In this document: positions 56,726-64,000 of the stretch, piece by piece
Position numbering within the stretch: position 1 is the first letter of the stretch
Layout: the number at the start of each line of letters is the position of its first letter
From: Sodalis glossinidius str. 'morsitans'
Lineage (GTDB): Bacteria; Pseudomonadota; Gammaproteobacteria; Enterobacterales; Enterobacteriaceae
Direction of reading: 5' to 3'
DNA: 64,000 bases
Assembly: GCF_000010085.1 (NCBI RefSeq)
Contig: NC_007712.1
Span: 2,976,001-3,040,000, forward strand
The notes under the pieces: model-generated
What the model was told of the DNA's origin: nothing
What the model saw: the letters and a program-made list of their open reading frames with translations, nothing else
Database searches by the model: none
Made by a program: the position numbers and the translations under genes

Positions 56726-57064
56726 TCAAATGGCCTCTTCGTCCTGCTCGCCGGTGCGGATGCGCACCACGCGCACGACGTCGAAGACAAAAATCTTGCC
56801 GTCGCCGATCTTGCCGGTCTGCGCGGTATGCATAATGGTATCGACGCAGCTGTCGACGATATCATCCGGCACTACCAGTTCGATTTTCACCTTGGGCAGA
56901 AAATCCACCATATATTCCGCACCGCGGTATAATTCTGTGTGCCCCTTTTGGCGGCCGAAACCCTTAACTTCGGTTACCGTCATACCGGTAATGCCGACTT
57001 CCGCCAGCGCTTCGCGCACGTCGTCCAATTTGAAGGGTTTAATAATGGCATCGATTTTTTTCAT
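56726..57064 (-). CDS. glnB: Nitrogen regulatory protein P-II (GlnB)
   Basis: Trimeric signalling protein that senses 2-oxoglutarate and ATP/ADP and, with uridylylation by GlnD, controls glutamine synthetase and NtrB. The 112 residues are complete; the T-loop carries the uridylylation site Tyr51 in YRGAEYMVDFL, and the B-loop is TGKIGDGKIFV. It follows glrR in the same direction with a 50-base gap, as in E. coli (glrR-glnB). Intact. Confidence 0.98.
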   Translation of the reverse strand: MKKIDAIIKPFKLDDVREALAEVGITGMTVTEVKGFGRQKGHTELYRGAEYMVDFLPKVKIELVVPDDIVDSCVDTIMHTAQTGKIGDGKIFVFDVVRVVRIRTGEQDEEAI

Positions 57065-57114
57065 TACTTCACCTAGTTAGCAGATTACCGTCGATCATCG
57101 GAAACGAGGGCCGA

Positions 57115-58378
57115 TTAATGTTTAAATTCATTCGGGTCCAGCGTATAGCGGGACAAGAGTTTATAAAATTCTGTACGGTTGCGACCAGCCATCCGTGCGG
57201 CTTGCGTCACATTTCCGCGGGTTATTTGTAATAACTTGCGTAAATAGCGCAGCTAAAATTGATGACGCGCCTCAGCGAAGGTCGGCATCACCGTGGTATC
57301 GTCCGCCAAAACCTGCGCCACAAGCGCATCGCTGATAACCGGCGTTGACGTCAACGCGACACACTGTTCTATCACGTTCACCAGCTTGCGTACATTACCG
57401 GGCCAACCGGCGGCGGCCAGCCTTTTCATGGTATCCGCGAAAAAACTGCGCACAAACGGTTTATGGCGCTGCGCGGCCAGGCGCAATAAATGTTGTGCCA
57501 GCAAGGGAATATCCTCCGCCCGCTCATGCAAGGCGGGCAGTTTCAAGCGGCGACATTTAACCGATAATACAGATCCTCACGAAATTCCCCCGCCGCCATC
57601 ACCTTGGGCAAATCCCAATCGGTGGAGACAAAATACGTACATCAATAGCGCAATCGCGGTCGCTGCCCAGTGGACGCACCTTGCGCTCCTGCAACACCCG
57701 TAGCAGTTTAACCTGTAATGACAGCGGCATATCGCCTATCTCATCGAGAAAAAGCGTGCCCCCATCGGCGGTCTGAAACAACCCTTCACGCTGGCTGACC
57801 ACGCCGGTGAAAGCCCCCCGGGCGTGGGCGCGCGGGCTGGCGGCGTGGATTACCTTCGCCAGAATCTCTTTGCCGGTGCCGCTCTGACCGCTTATCAGGA
57901 TACTGACATCCGATTGGGCCACCATCTTCGCCTGCTCCAGCAAACGCAGCATGAGCGGGCTACGGGTGACGATGGCATCCCACCAGCGTTCGTCGCCGGC
58001 GAGACGGGTCAACGCCAGCGCCCCATCAATGGCGCAATACAGCGCGTCGCGATCCACCGGTTTGGTCAGAAAGCTGAACACCCCCTCCTGGGTGGCGGAC
58101 ACCGCGTCCGGTATCGAGCCATGGGCGGTAAGAATGATCACCGGTAAACCAGGCTGCTGCTGTATTGCCTTGAACAGCGCGATACCGTCCATCTCATCCA
58201 TACGCAAGTCGCTGATGACCAGGTCGATTTTACCGCGCTGCAACAGCCGTAGCGCCTCCTGACCGTTCTCCGCAGTAGTCACCGTGAACCCTTCACTAGT
58301 CAGCCGCATGCCAAGCAGTTTCAACAGGCTGGTATCATCATCCACCAGCAAGAGATGGGCATGTCTGCGGGCCGTCAT
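57115..58378 (-). pseudogene. glrR: Sigma-54 response regulator GlrR (QseF), multiple lesions
   Basis: GlrR activates glmY from a sigma-54 promoter when phosphorylated by GlrK. The receiver domain is intact (HLLLVDDDTSLLKLLGMRLT, VISDLRMDEMDG with the phosphorylated Asp). The AAA+ domain has the Walker A motif GQSGTGKE, but about 23 residues are deleted between AASPRA and HARGAFTG, removing the ELFG segment. The sigma-54 contact loop GAFTGA is GAFTGV. A frameshift near 57625 follows RVRILS-like VRILS, a second lies near 57555, and an in-frame TAG at 57253-57255 (Glu in E. coli) cuts off the DNA-binding domain, which is otherwise readable to 57115 (AARMAGRNRTEFYKLLSRY). Clearly non-functional. 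Confidence 0.93.
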
Positions 58379-58453
58379 GGGCGTGTTTCTCGCGTCTTGG
58401 GCACTGCAGCGGGAGGAAGGACATGGGCGAGGGACGCATCCGCCGAATCGCCG

Positions 58454-59074
58454 TCAACAGCGCGCGAGCCCTCCTCCCCCTGCGTCTGCCGGTTTGTTAT
58501 TATCGCTCGTGCCGTCATCCTCCGTGTTCTGCCACTTGCGCGAGGACAGACGTCGCTCAATGTCGGTAAGATTTTGCAGCTTGCGGGTGGTGGTCGCCAG
58601 CGCCTGATTGAGTTGTTGTTCGCGCGCCGTGAGCGTGCGGATCTGCCTGTCGCTTTCCTGCTGCTGGCGCCAAAGGGAAAACAGCGGATAGATACCAGTC
58701 GGGAAAGCATCACGATAGCCTAAGAGATGATGATAGGCCTGACGCCGCCCGGCGACATCGATATCCGCAGCGTCCAGTAAAATACTCTGGCGAAAACTGT
58801 CCTGCCAGCTTGCATCCTGGTGTCGCCACGCTTCTGCACGCGCCGGCGTCATGCGTGAAGCACATTCCATGAGACTCAACCAATAATCAGGCTGATTCAC
58901 CCTGCCATCATCATCCTGCCAGATGTCATCGCACACTTTGGCAAGCGTTGACGGCGCCAAATGGGTATGAGGCCCCGGGACCTCGCTGAGCAACGAGTGA
59001 AGGCCGCCATACTGCTGGCAGGACGAGAGCAGTAACAGCATCAGCACCGCCATTAGCGCGGCGAGAAAAAGCAC
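58454..59074 (-). CDS. qseG: Lipoprotein QseG (YfhG)
   Basis: Outer-membrane lipoprotein that in E. coli binds and regulates the kinase GlrK (QseE). A GTG start at 59074 gives a hydrophobic leader ending in the lipobox LLSSC with Cys19. The body carries the conserved blocks DYWLSLMECASRMTPARAEA, WQDSFRQSILLDAADI and, at the C-terminus, a coiled coil with TTRKLQNLTDIERRLSSRK, almost as in E. coli. Length 206 is shorter than the E. coli 237 residues, and the C-terminal Pro-rich tail is replaced. The frame is intact but both partners, GlrK and GlrR, are dead, so it is likely to be without function. Confidence 0.82.
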   Translation of the reverse strand: MLFLAALMAVLMLLLLSSCQQYGGLHSLLSEVPGPHTHLAPSTLAKVCDDIWQDDDGRVNQPDYWLSLMECASRMTPARAEAWRHQDASWQDSFRQSILLDAADIDVAGRRQAYHHLLGYRDAFPTGIYPLFSLWRQQQESDRQIRTLTAREQQLNQALATTTRKLQNLTDIERRLSSRKWQNTEDDGTSDNNKPADAGGGGLARC

Positions 59075-59130
59075 GGGGTCTGCCGCGATGAACGTGCTGC
59101 TCCAGTCATGTATTAACCATTCTCACCGGT

Positions 59131-60259
59131 TAGATACCGTCTTGTCAGTTATCTTGCAAGACATATTCCAGCATCGAACACCTGCCCTGATTTCAGCACT
59201 CCGTAAGCTTGTTGCAATAGTTTCTTCATTGCCGCACACACGACAACTTTCCCTAATTTATTACGTGCATTCATACGCTCTTTCAGCGCTATTATTGCTG
59301 GGTTATAGCACATTACCGTCAGGGCCGGCATATACAGGGCTTTACGTATCATGGCGTTGCCCACCTTTGATATCCGACTTTTACCTTTCCACAGCCCAGA
59401 CTCCTGCAACATCGGATTCAGACCAGCCCAAGCCACGACAGCTTTGCTGCTATCGAACCGTGACATATCACCAAAATAGCCCAATATCATGCTACTCAAC
59501 ACGCCAGCTATCCCAGGGATCGATTCCAACAGTTCCCTGTTTTGCTTAAGACTTGGATCGTTGCCTATATGATTGTCCATCGCCTGTTTTATCTCTGCTA
59601 TTTGGGTATCCAGCGCAGCGATGACCGCGCGGATGGAAACCTGTACTAACGGGGGGGCTGTTTCCAGGCGATTTTCTTCCATCTGCTTCATTTCCTACAG
59701 ATTTATTAGCCGGTTGACCAACGCTTTCAGCTTTCTTTCATTCAGCGGCAACGCTTGCCACAACACGGGAGCATGCAGCTTACAATAACGCGCGATCATG
59801 CGTGCATCGCCTTTATCTGTCTTGTTACGACTCAGTTCACTGCAGCCGAATGATTTTATGCGTGCTGGATTTTCCACGCTCACAGCGTAACCTATATCAG
59901 CCAGGAAAGTAGACAATAGCTCACTGTAAGCACCTGTTGCTTCCATGCATATAGGCAGTCACCGAACGGCTCAAGCCATTTTTTCAGCGCATCGAAACCC
60001 TTAGGCGTGTTAGAAAAGGCTTTGGATTTGTAGGCTGCTTTACCTTTCCAGACTGCAACGTCAAATTTCTGGGAAGCAACATCAATGCCGACAGGGGTGA
60101 GAATTTGCACGTGCTATCTCCTTCTGGGTGAATCAGGAAACCGCCATGACCTTCCTTATAGATACGTGCTCCAGGCACAGGATACCGTCCAGTCTTGAAG
60201 GCGGGAGATAAGTCGTGGGGGATGAATCTATTGGACAGGCTCTAAGCCCGAGGGAGGGT
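59131..60259 (-). mobile_element. IS110-family insertion sequence, copy 2 (1129 bp)
   Basis: Collinear with 6850-7978 over the full 1129 bases, with three single-base differences noticed. It is inserted near the 3' end of glrK. The bases on either side (VCFRI before, TGENG and a stop after, reading the minus strand) rejoin to the usual length of the GlrK tail, so there is little or no target duplication. Confidence 0.92.
59149..60110 (-). pseudogene. IS110-family transposase with frameshift and amber codon (copy 2)
   Basis: Same structure as in copy 1: N-terminal frame with VGIDVASQKFDVAVWKG, a one-base break near 59946 before MEATGAYSELLS, and an in-frame TAG at 59695-59697 between LVNRLINL and EMKQMEENRLE. 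The predicted C-terminal protein differs from copy 1 by two residues (Ala for Val in CYNPAIIAL and Leu for Ser in ARNKLGKVVV). Sharing of both lesions shows that they were present before the element was copied, or are tolerated by recoding. Confidence 0.88.
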
Positions 60260-60540
60260 AATGCGAAAGCAGACCGGGGCGTAATCTACCCGTACTAAAT
60301 CGAGTTCGCCACGCATGCGGCGAATACAATCCCGGGCGATGCTTAATCCCAATCCGCTGCCTTTTACCGCGCCTTTACGCTGAATGCTGCCTTGGTAAAA
60401 CGGCTTGAAAATCAGCGGGCTATCCGCCTCGGCGATGGGCGTTCCGCTATTGGCCAGCTCAAGTACAATATGCTGCCCGCTAAGGCGACTTCGGATCCAA
60501 ACGGACGCTACTTGTTCACGGTCATCGTCCTCAGAGGATT
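60260..60540 (-). pseudogene. glrK: C-terminal remnant of sensor kinase GlrK (QseE)
   Basis: GlrK is the membrane histidine kinase of the GlrR system, about 475 residues. Only the ATP-binding end remains: SGQHIVLELANSGTPIAEAD, LIFKPFYQGSIQRKGAVKG and SGLGLSIARDCIRRMRGELD, then VCFRI, where the IS110 copy begins. The last few residues and stop (TGENG) lie on the other side of the element at about 59114-59130. Upstream, the sequence stops resembling a kinase at about 60540 and runs directly into the terminator of glmY, so roughly 370 N-terminal residues including the sensor, membrane and His-phosphorylation parts are deleted. Confidence 0.9.
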
Positions 60541-60587
60541 AGGGACAGGCTTTGATGCTAGCCGACTGTCGCCGGCAGGGGAAGACC

Positions 60588-60625
60588 AAAAAAGGCACTT
60601 GGCCGGAGGTCAAGTACCTTTTTGG
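60588..60625 (-). terminator. Rho-independent terminator of glmY
   Basis: On the minus strand aaaaaggtacttg pairs with caagtgccttttt (one mismatch or wobble) around a short loop and is followed by six T. Confidence 0.85.
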
Positions 60626-60799
60626 TGAAATAGGAGGTGCCTCACTCAACGTGTCGCCCTGTGATTGTTAATCGCCGCCAAGGCAGCGATTAACGGTTAC
60701 GTTGGACAGTAGGCACCATACATTGGCATCATTCGGCAGATATGGAGCGGTCGTATTGCCTAGCGTGTGACGCTGTCATATCAAGGTGAATGAGCGACT
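60588..60799 (-). ncRNA. glmY: Small RNA GlmY
   Basis: GlmY protects the sRNA GlmZ from RapZ/RNase E and so raises glmS expression when glucosamine-6-phosphate is low. The gene lies between purL and glrK on the same strand, as in E. coli. From a predicted start at 60799 or 60800 the RNA begins AGUCGCUCAUUCACC, differing from the E. coli 5' end AGUGGCUCAUUCACC (from memory) at one base. It contains internal hairpins, such as gttaatcgc with gcgattaac (about 60669-60694), and ends in a long terminator hairpin with a U run. Length about 212 nt compared with about 184 in E. coli. Assignment rests on position, 5' sequence, promoter type and terminator. Confidence 0.85.
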
Positions 60800-60810
60800 G
60801 ATTTAGATAT

Positions 60811-60827
60811 AGCAGAAACCGTGCCAA
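60811..60827 (-). promoter_or_regulatory. Sigma-54 promoter of glmY
   Basis: On the minus strand ttggcacggtttctgct has GG and GC separated by ten bases, matching the -24/-12 consensus TGGCACG-N5-TGC(A/T). The start predicted from it (60800) coincides with the 5' end expected from GlmY homology. No convincing overlapping sigma-70 promoter is visible. Confidence 0.85.
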
Positions 60828-60923
60828 ATCGCCAATATTACGGACATCCATATGATTAATAAGTATTTTTAATTCCTTTTTGTCCAGTCTAAGGGCGGCC
60901 TCCTATGGCGAAGCAAATGAAAA

Positions 60924-60941
60924 TGTCTCCTACGGGAGACA
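60924..60941. promoter_or_regulatory. GlrR (QseF) activator site 1 upstream of glmY
   Basis: TGTC-N10-GACA, the consensus known for GlrR/QseF sites upstream of glmY, inside a perfect 20-base palindrome (atgtctcc-tacg-ggagacat). About 125-140 bases upstream of the glmY start. Confidence 0.8.
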
Positions 60942-60986
60942 TAAAATTATGTTCTGCTATAAAGCATCAAAAATCAGAGAGATAAA

Positions 60987-61004
60987 TGTCTCTTATCGGC
61001 GACA
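60987..61004. promoter_or_regulatory. GlrR (QseF) activator site 2 upstream of glmY
   Basis: Second TGTC-N10-GACA element, 63 bases from the first (start to start), or six helical turns, so both face the same side of the DNA. AT-rich sequence lies between these sites and the promoter, as needed for looping. Confidence 0.8.
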
Positions 61005-61211
61005 GTTTGTTAGCCGCTCGCGTGGAAAAAGCGACACCTGGCGCGCGCCTATCATCCCCGCTCACTTTCGCGCCGCGTCAGCTTCGTCTGCGGCGGCGTG
61101 AGCCGCAGGCCTAAGCCAACATCGTTACCGGCTGCACGACAGGCAGAGCCGCAAACCCCTGTGCAGTGCCTCTGCGCCGACCATAAGCCGGCGCAGAATA
61201 ACCTATGCGCG

Positions 61212-64000
61212 TTAGCCCAGTTGCTTGCGCGCGTTGCGGAACAGCCTCATCCAGGGCCCGTCCTCGCCCCACTCCGCAGGGTGCCAGGAGTGGCTGACAG
61301 TGCGGAAAACCCGTTCAGGATGCGGCATGGTCAGGGTAACGCGTCCACTGGCGTTGGTTACAGCGGTGATTCCGTTAGGTGAGCCGTTGGGGTTGGCGGG
61401 ATAGTTTTCGGTAACCTTGCCATAGTTGTCCACATAGCGCAGGGCCACCAGGCCCGCATGCTCAATCGCGGCCAGATGCGCCGCGTCGCGCACCTCCACC
61501 CGCCCTTCGCCGTGGGAAACGGCGATAGGCAGACGGGAACCGACCATGCCCTGCAACAGCAGCGACTGGCTCTGCGTCACCTCCACCAGGCTGAACCGCG
61601 CCTCAAAGCGCTCGGACTTGTTGCGCACGAAACGGGGCCACAGCTCCGCGCCAGGGATCAGTTCGCGCAAATTGGACATCATCTGACATCCATTGCAGAC
61701 CCCGAGCGCCAGGGTTTGGGGACGGTGGAAAAAAGCCTCGAACTCATCGCGCACCCGCAGGTTAAACAAGACTGACTTCGCCCAACCTTCCCCGGCGCCC
61801 AACACATCGCCGTAGGAGAAACCGCCGCAGGCCACCAGCGTATGGAAACCCTCAAGGGTTTGCACACCGGTGAACAGATCGCTCATATGCACATCGATAG
61901 CCTCAAACCCGGCACGGTGAAAAGCGGCCGCCATCTCCACATGGGAGTTCACACCTTGCTCCCGCAGCACGGCGACTTTCGGCCGCGCGCCTTTGGCGAT
62001 AAACGGCGCAGCGATATCATCCTTAGGATCAAAGCTCAAGGCCACCGTCAGGCCCGGATCGTTGTCGTCCTGACGGGAGGCGTGTTCCTGATCGGCGCTT
62101 TCGGGATTGTCACGCAGCCGCTGCATCTGCCAACTGGTTTCTGCCCACCAGGTTCTCAGGGTGGTACGGCTTTCACTGTACAGCGAACGCTCGCCAGCGC
62201 GCAGGATAAAACGGTCGCCGGGCTGGGCCGTGCCAAGATAGTGCAGGCAGTCCGCCAGCCCCTCCTGGTGGAAAAGCGCCGTAATCGCGTCGCGATCGGC
62301 CTCGTCGATCTGGATTACTGCCCCCAGCTCTTCATTAAACAGGGCGGCCAGCGCATCATCCCCCAGCGGGCCAATGTCGGCATCGATACCGCAGTGGCCG
62401 GCAAACGCCATTTCCGCCAGCGTCACCAACAAGCCGCCATCGGCGCGGTCGTGATAGGCCAAAAGCCACCCTTGCGCCACCAGTTGTTGCATGACGCGGA
62501 AAAAGGCGGCCAGCTGACCGGCGTCGCGCACGTCAGAGGTTTCATCCCCGAGCTGGCGATAAACCTGCGCCAGGGCAGTGGCGCCCAACGCATGATGGCC
62601 GGCACCCAGATCGATGAGCAACAGCACATTATCGCGCGCCGGCTGCAATTGCGGCGTCACGGTAGCGCGTACATCCTCCACGCGGGCGAAGGCGGTGATG
62701 ACTAGCGACAGCGGCGCCGTCATTTCCCGTGATTCGGCCCCGTGCTGCCAGCGGGTTTTCATCGACATGGAATCTTTACCCACCGGGATGGTGAGCCCCA
62801 GCGCCGGACAGAGCTCCTCGCCCACCGCTTTCACCGCCTGATACAGGCCGGCATCTTCACCGGGATGACCCGCGGCGGCCATCCAGTTGGCGGAGAGTTT
62901 CACCCGCTTGATATCACCGATATGCGTAGCGGCCAGGTTAGTCAGCGCCTCGCCTACCGCCAGACGGGCGGAGGCGGCAAAATTCAGCAGCGCAACCGGC
63001 GCCCGCTCACCCAGCGACATCGCTTCGCCGTAATAACTGTCCAGGCTGGCGGTGGTCACGGCGCAATCCGCCACCGGCACCTGCCACGGGCCGACCATTT
63101 GATCGCGCGCGACCATCCCGGTCACGCTACGATCCCCAATGGTGATAAGGAAGGTTTTTTCCGCCACCGCCGGCAAATGCAACACGCGGTTAATCGCCTC
63201 GGCAAGCTTGATGCCATCGCGGTTCAGCGGGAAGCCGGCGGCCTGCAGGCTGACGGCTTCCCGCTGCATCTTCGGCGTCTTGCCGAGCAAGACATCCAGC
63301 GGCAAATCTATCGGCCGGTTGTCGTAATGCGCGTCGTCCAGGCTGAGATGCAACGCGTCGGTCGCCTCGCCTATCACCGCATAGGGCGCGCACTCACGGC
63401 GGCAAATGGCGTCAAATTCCGCCAGCCGCTCAGGGGCGACAGCCATAACGTAGCGCTCCTGTGATTCATTACACCAGACTTCCAGCGGGCTCATGCCCGG
63501 CTCGTCGTTGGGGATCTCGCGCAACTGAAAACGCCCGCCGCGTCCGCCGTCGCTGACCAACTCCGGCATGGCGTTTGACAGACCGCCGGCGCCCACGTCA
63601 TGGATAAACAGAATCGGGTTTTCTTCCCCCCGTTGCCAGCAGCGGTCGATGACTTCCTGACAGCGGCGTTCCATTTCAGGATTGTCGCGCTGCACCGAGG
63701 CGAAATCCAAATCGGCATCGGACTGACCGGAAGCCATAGACGAGGCCGCGCCGCCGCCAAGGCCGATATTCATCGCCGGACCGCCCAAAACGATAAGCTT
63801 GGCGCCCACGCTGATTTCACCTTTTTGCACGTGCGACGCGCGAATATTGCCAATGCCGCCGGCCAGCATGACGGGCTTATGGTAACCGCGCAGCTCCACA
63901 CCGTTATGGCTGTCCACGCGCTCTTCATAGGTGCGGAAATAGCCGGTCAGCGCCGGACGGCCGAATTCGTTATTGAACGCCGCGCCTCCCAGGGGGCCGT
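61212..64000 (-). CDS. purL: Phosphoribosylformylglycinamidine synthase (partial, N-terminus outside window)
   Basis: Fourth step of purine synthesis: FGAR plus glutamine and ATP to FGAM. The gene runs past the right edge; about 928 codons of an expected 1295 are visible. The synthetase part shows ERVDSHNGVELRGYHKPVML, GLGGGAASSMASGQSDADLD and VPVGKDSMS-like IPVGKDSMSMKTRW. The C-terminal glutamine amidotransferase domain has VAVLREQGVNSHVEMAAAFH, GGFSYGDVLGAGEGWAKS, the nucleophile LGVCNGCQMMSNL and MPHPERVFRT, with the catalytic His and Glu. No lesion in the visible part. It is upstream of, and in the same direction as, glmY and the glrK remnant. Confidence 0.98.
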   Translation of the reverse strand, partial: GPLGGAAFNNEFGRPALTGYFRTYEERVDSHNGVELRGYHKPVMLAGGIGNIRASHVQKGEISVGAKLIVLGGPAMNIGLGGGAASSMASGQSDADLDFASVQRDNPEMERRCQEVIDRCWQRGEENPILFIHDVGAGGLSNAMPELVSDGGRGGRFQLREIPNDEPGMSPLEVWCNESQERYVMAVAPERLAEFDAICRRECAPYAVIGEATDALHLSLDDAHYDNRPIDLPLDVLLGKTPKMQREAVSLQAAGFPLNRDGIKLAEAINRVLHLPAVAEKTFLITIGDRSVTGMVARDQMVGPWQVPVADCAVTTASLDSYYGEAMSLGERAPVALLNFAASARLAVGEALTNLAATHIGDIKRVKLSANWMAAAGHPGEDAGLYQAVKAVGEELCPALGLTIPVGKDSMSMKTRWQHGAESREMTAPLSLVITAFARVEDVRATVTPQLQPARDNVLLLIDLGAGHHALGATALAQVYRQLGDETSDVRDAGQLAAFFRVMQQLVAQGWLLAYHDRADGGLLVTLAEMAFAGHCGIDADIGPLGDDALAALFNEELGAVIQIDEADRDAITALFHQEGLADCLHYLGTAQPGDRFILRAGERSLYSESRTTLRTWWAETSWQMQRLRDNPESADQEHASRQDDNDPGLTVALSFDPKDDIAAPFIAKGARPKVAVLREQGVNSHVEMAAAFHRAGFEAIDVHMSDLFTGVQTLEGFHTLVACGGFSYGDVLGAGEGWAKSVLFNLRVRDEFEAFFHRPQTLALGVCNGCQMMSNLRELIPGAELWPRFVRNKSERFEARFSLVEVTQSQSLLLQGMVGSRLPIAVSHGEGRVEVRDAAHLAAIEHAGLVALRYVDNYGKVTENYPANPNGSPNGITAVTNASGRVTLTMPHPERVFRTVSHSWHPAEWGEDGPWMRLFRNARKQLG

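Noticed and set aside
1..64000. CRISPR arrays, tRNA and rRNA genes
   Set aside because: No regularly spaced direct repeats with unique spacers were seen, and no tRNA-like or rRNA-like segment was recognised on either strand.

Overview
The window reads as a chromosome segment of an enterobacterial insect symbiont of the Sodalis type. Housekeeping genes follow the E. coli order (guaBA, xseA, der-bamB-yfgM-hisS-ispG-rodZ-rlmN-ndk, pepB, iscS-iscR-trmJ-suhB, glyA, glnB, purL), while roughly half of the remaining genes are recently broken by frameshifts, nonsense codons, deletions or insertion sequences. The lesions are recent enough for the ancestral protein to be read across frames. The Sodalis assignment is inferred from gene content and decay style, not from a database match.

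Region 1-14.5 kb is accessory and decayed: a permease tail, an M20 amidohydrolase, dead RidA and TauE/SafE genes, a galactitol-type PTS cluster with a gutted IIC gene, a TetR/SDR and HxlR/NTF2/SDR neighbourhood, a cupin gene split by an IS256-family element, an IS903-like element and a frameshifted HNH endonuclease. An IS110-family element (copy 1) sits in the SDR gene.

Region 14.5-34.4 kb mixes intact core genes (guaA, guaB, xseA, mqo) with a dead lac system (lacI divergent from lacZY, with a lac-type operator still readable), several broken acetyltransferases and oxidoreductases, a broken chitin-type AA10 monooxygenase, and a protealysin-emfourin pair in which the protease is broken and the inhibitor is intact.

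Region 34.4-64 kb is the conserved block. der, bamB, yfgM, hisS, ispG, rodZ, rlmN and ndk are intact, and pilW carries one homopolymer frameshift. pbpC and yfhM, expected between ndk and sseA, are missing. sseA is dead; sseB and pepB are intact. The isc operon has lost iscU, iscA, hscB, hscA and fdx, leaving iscR, an iscS with an altered C-terminus and a probable iscX scrap. trmJ, suhB, a NicO-type metal exporter, glyA and glnB are intact; idnO-like and csiE genes are dead.

The most informative locus is glrR-qseG-glrK-glmY. The response regulator GlrR and the kinase GlrK are both destroyed, the latter partly by a second IS110 copy. Yet the small RNA gene glmY, its sigma-54 promoter and two GlrR sites of the form TGTC-N10-GACA are still perfectly readable. 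The locus appears to be a regulon whose regulator died first. Similar partial survivals recur: an inhibitor without its protease, IscR and IscS without their scaffold, and PTS IIA/IIB without IIC.
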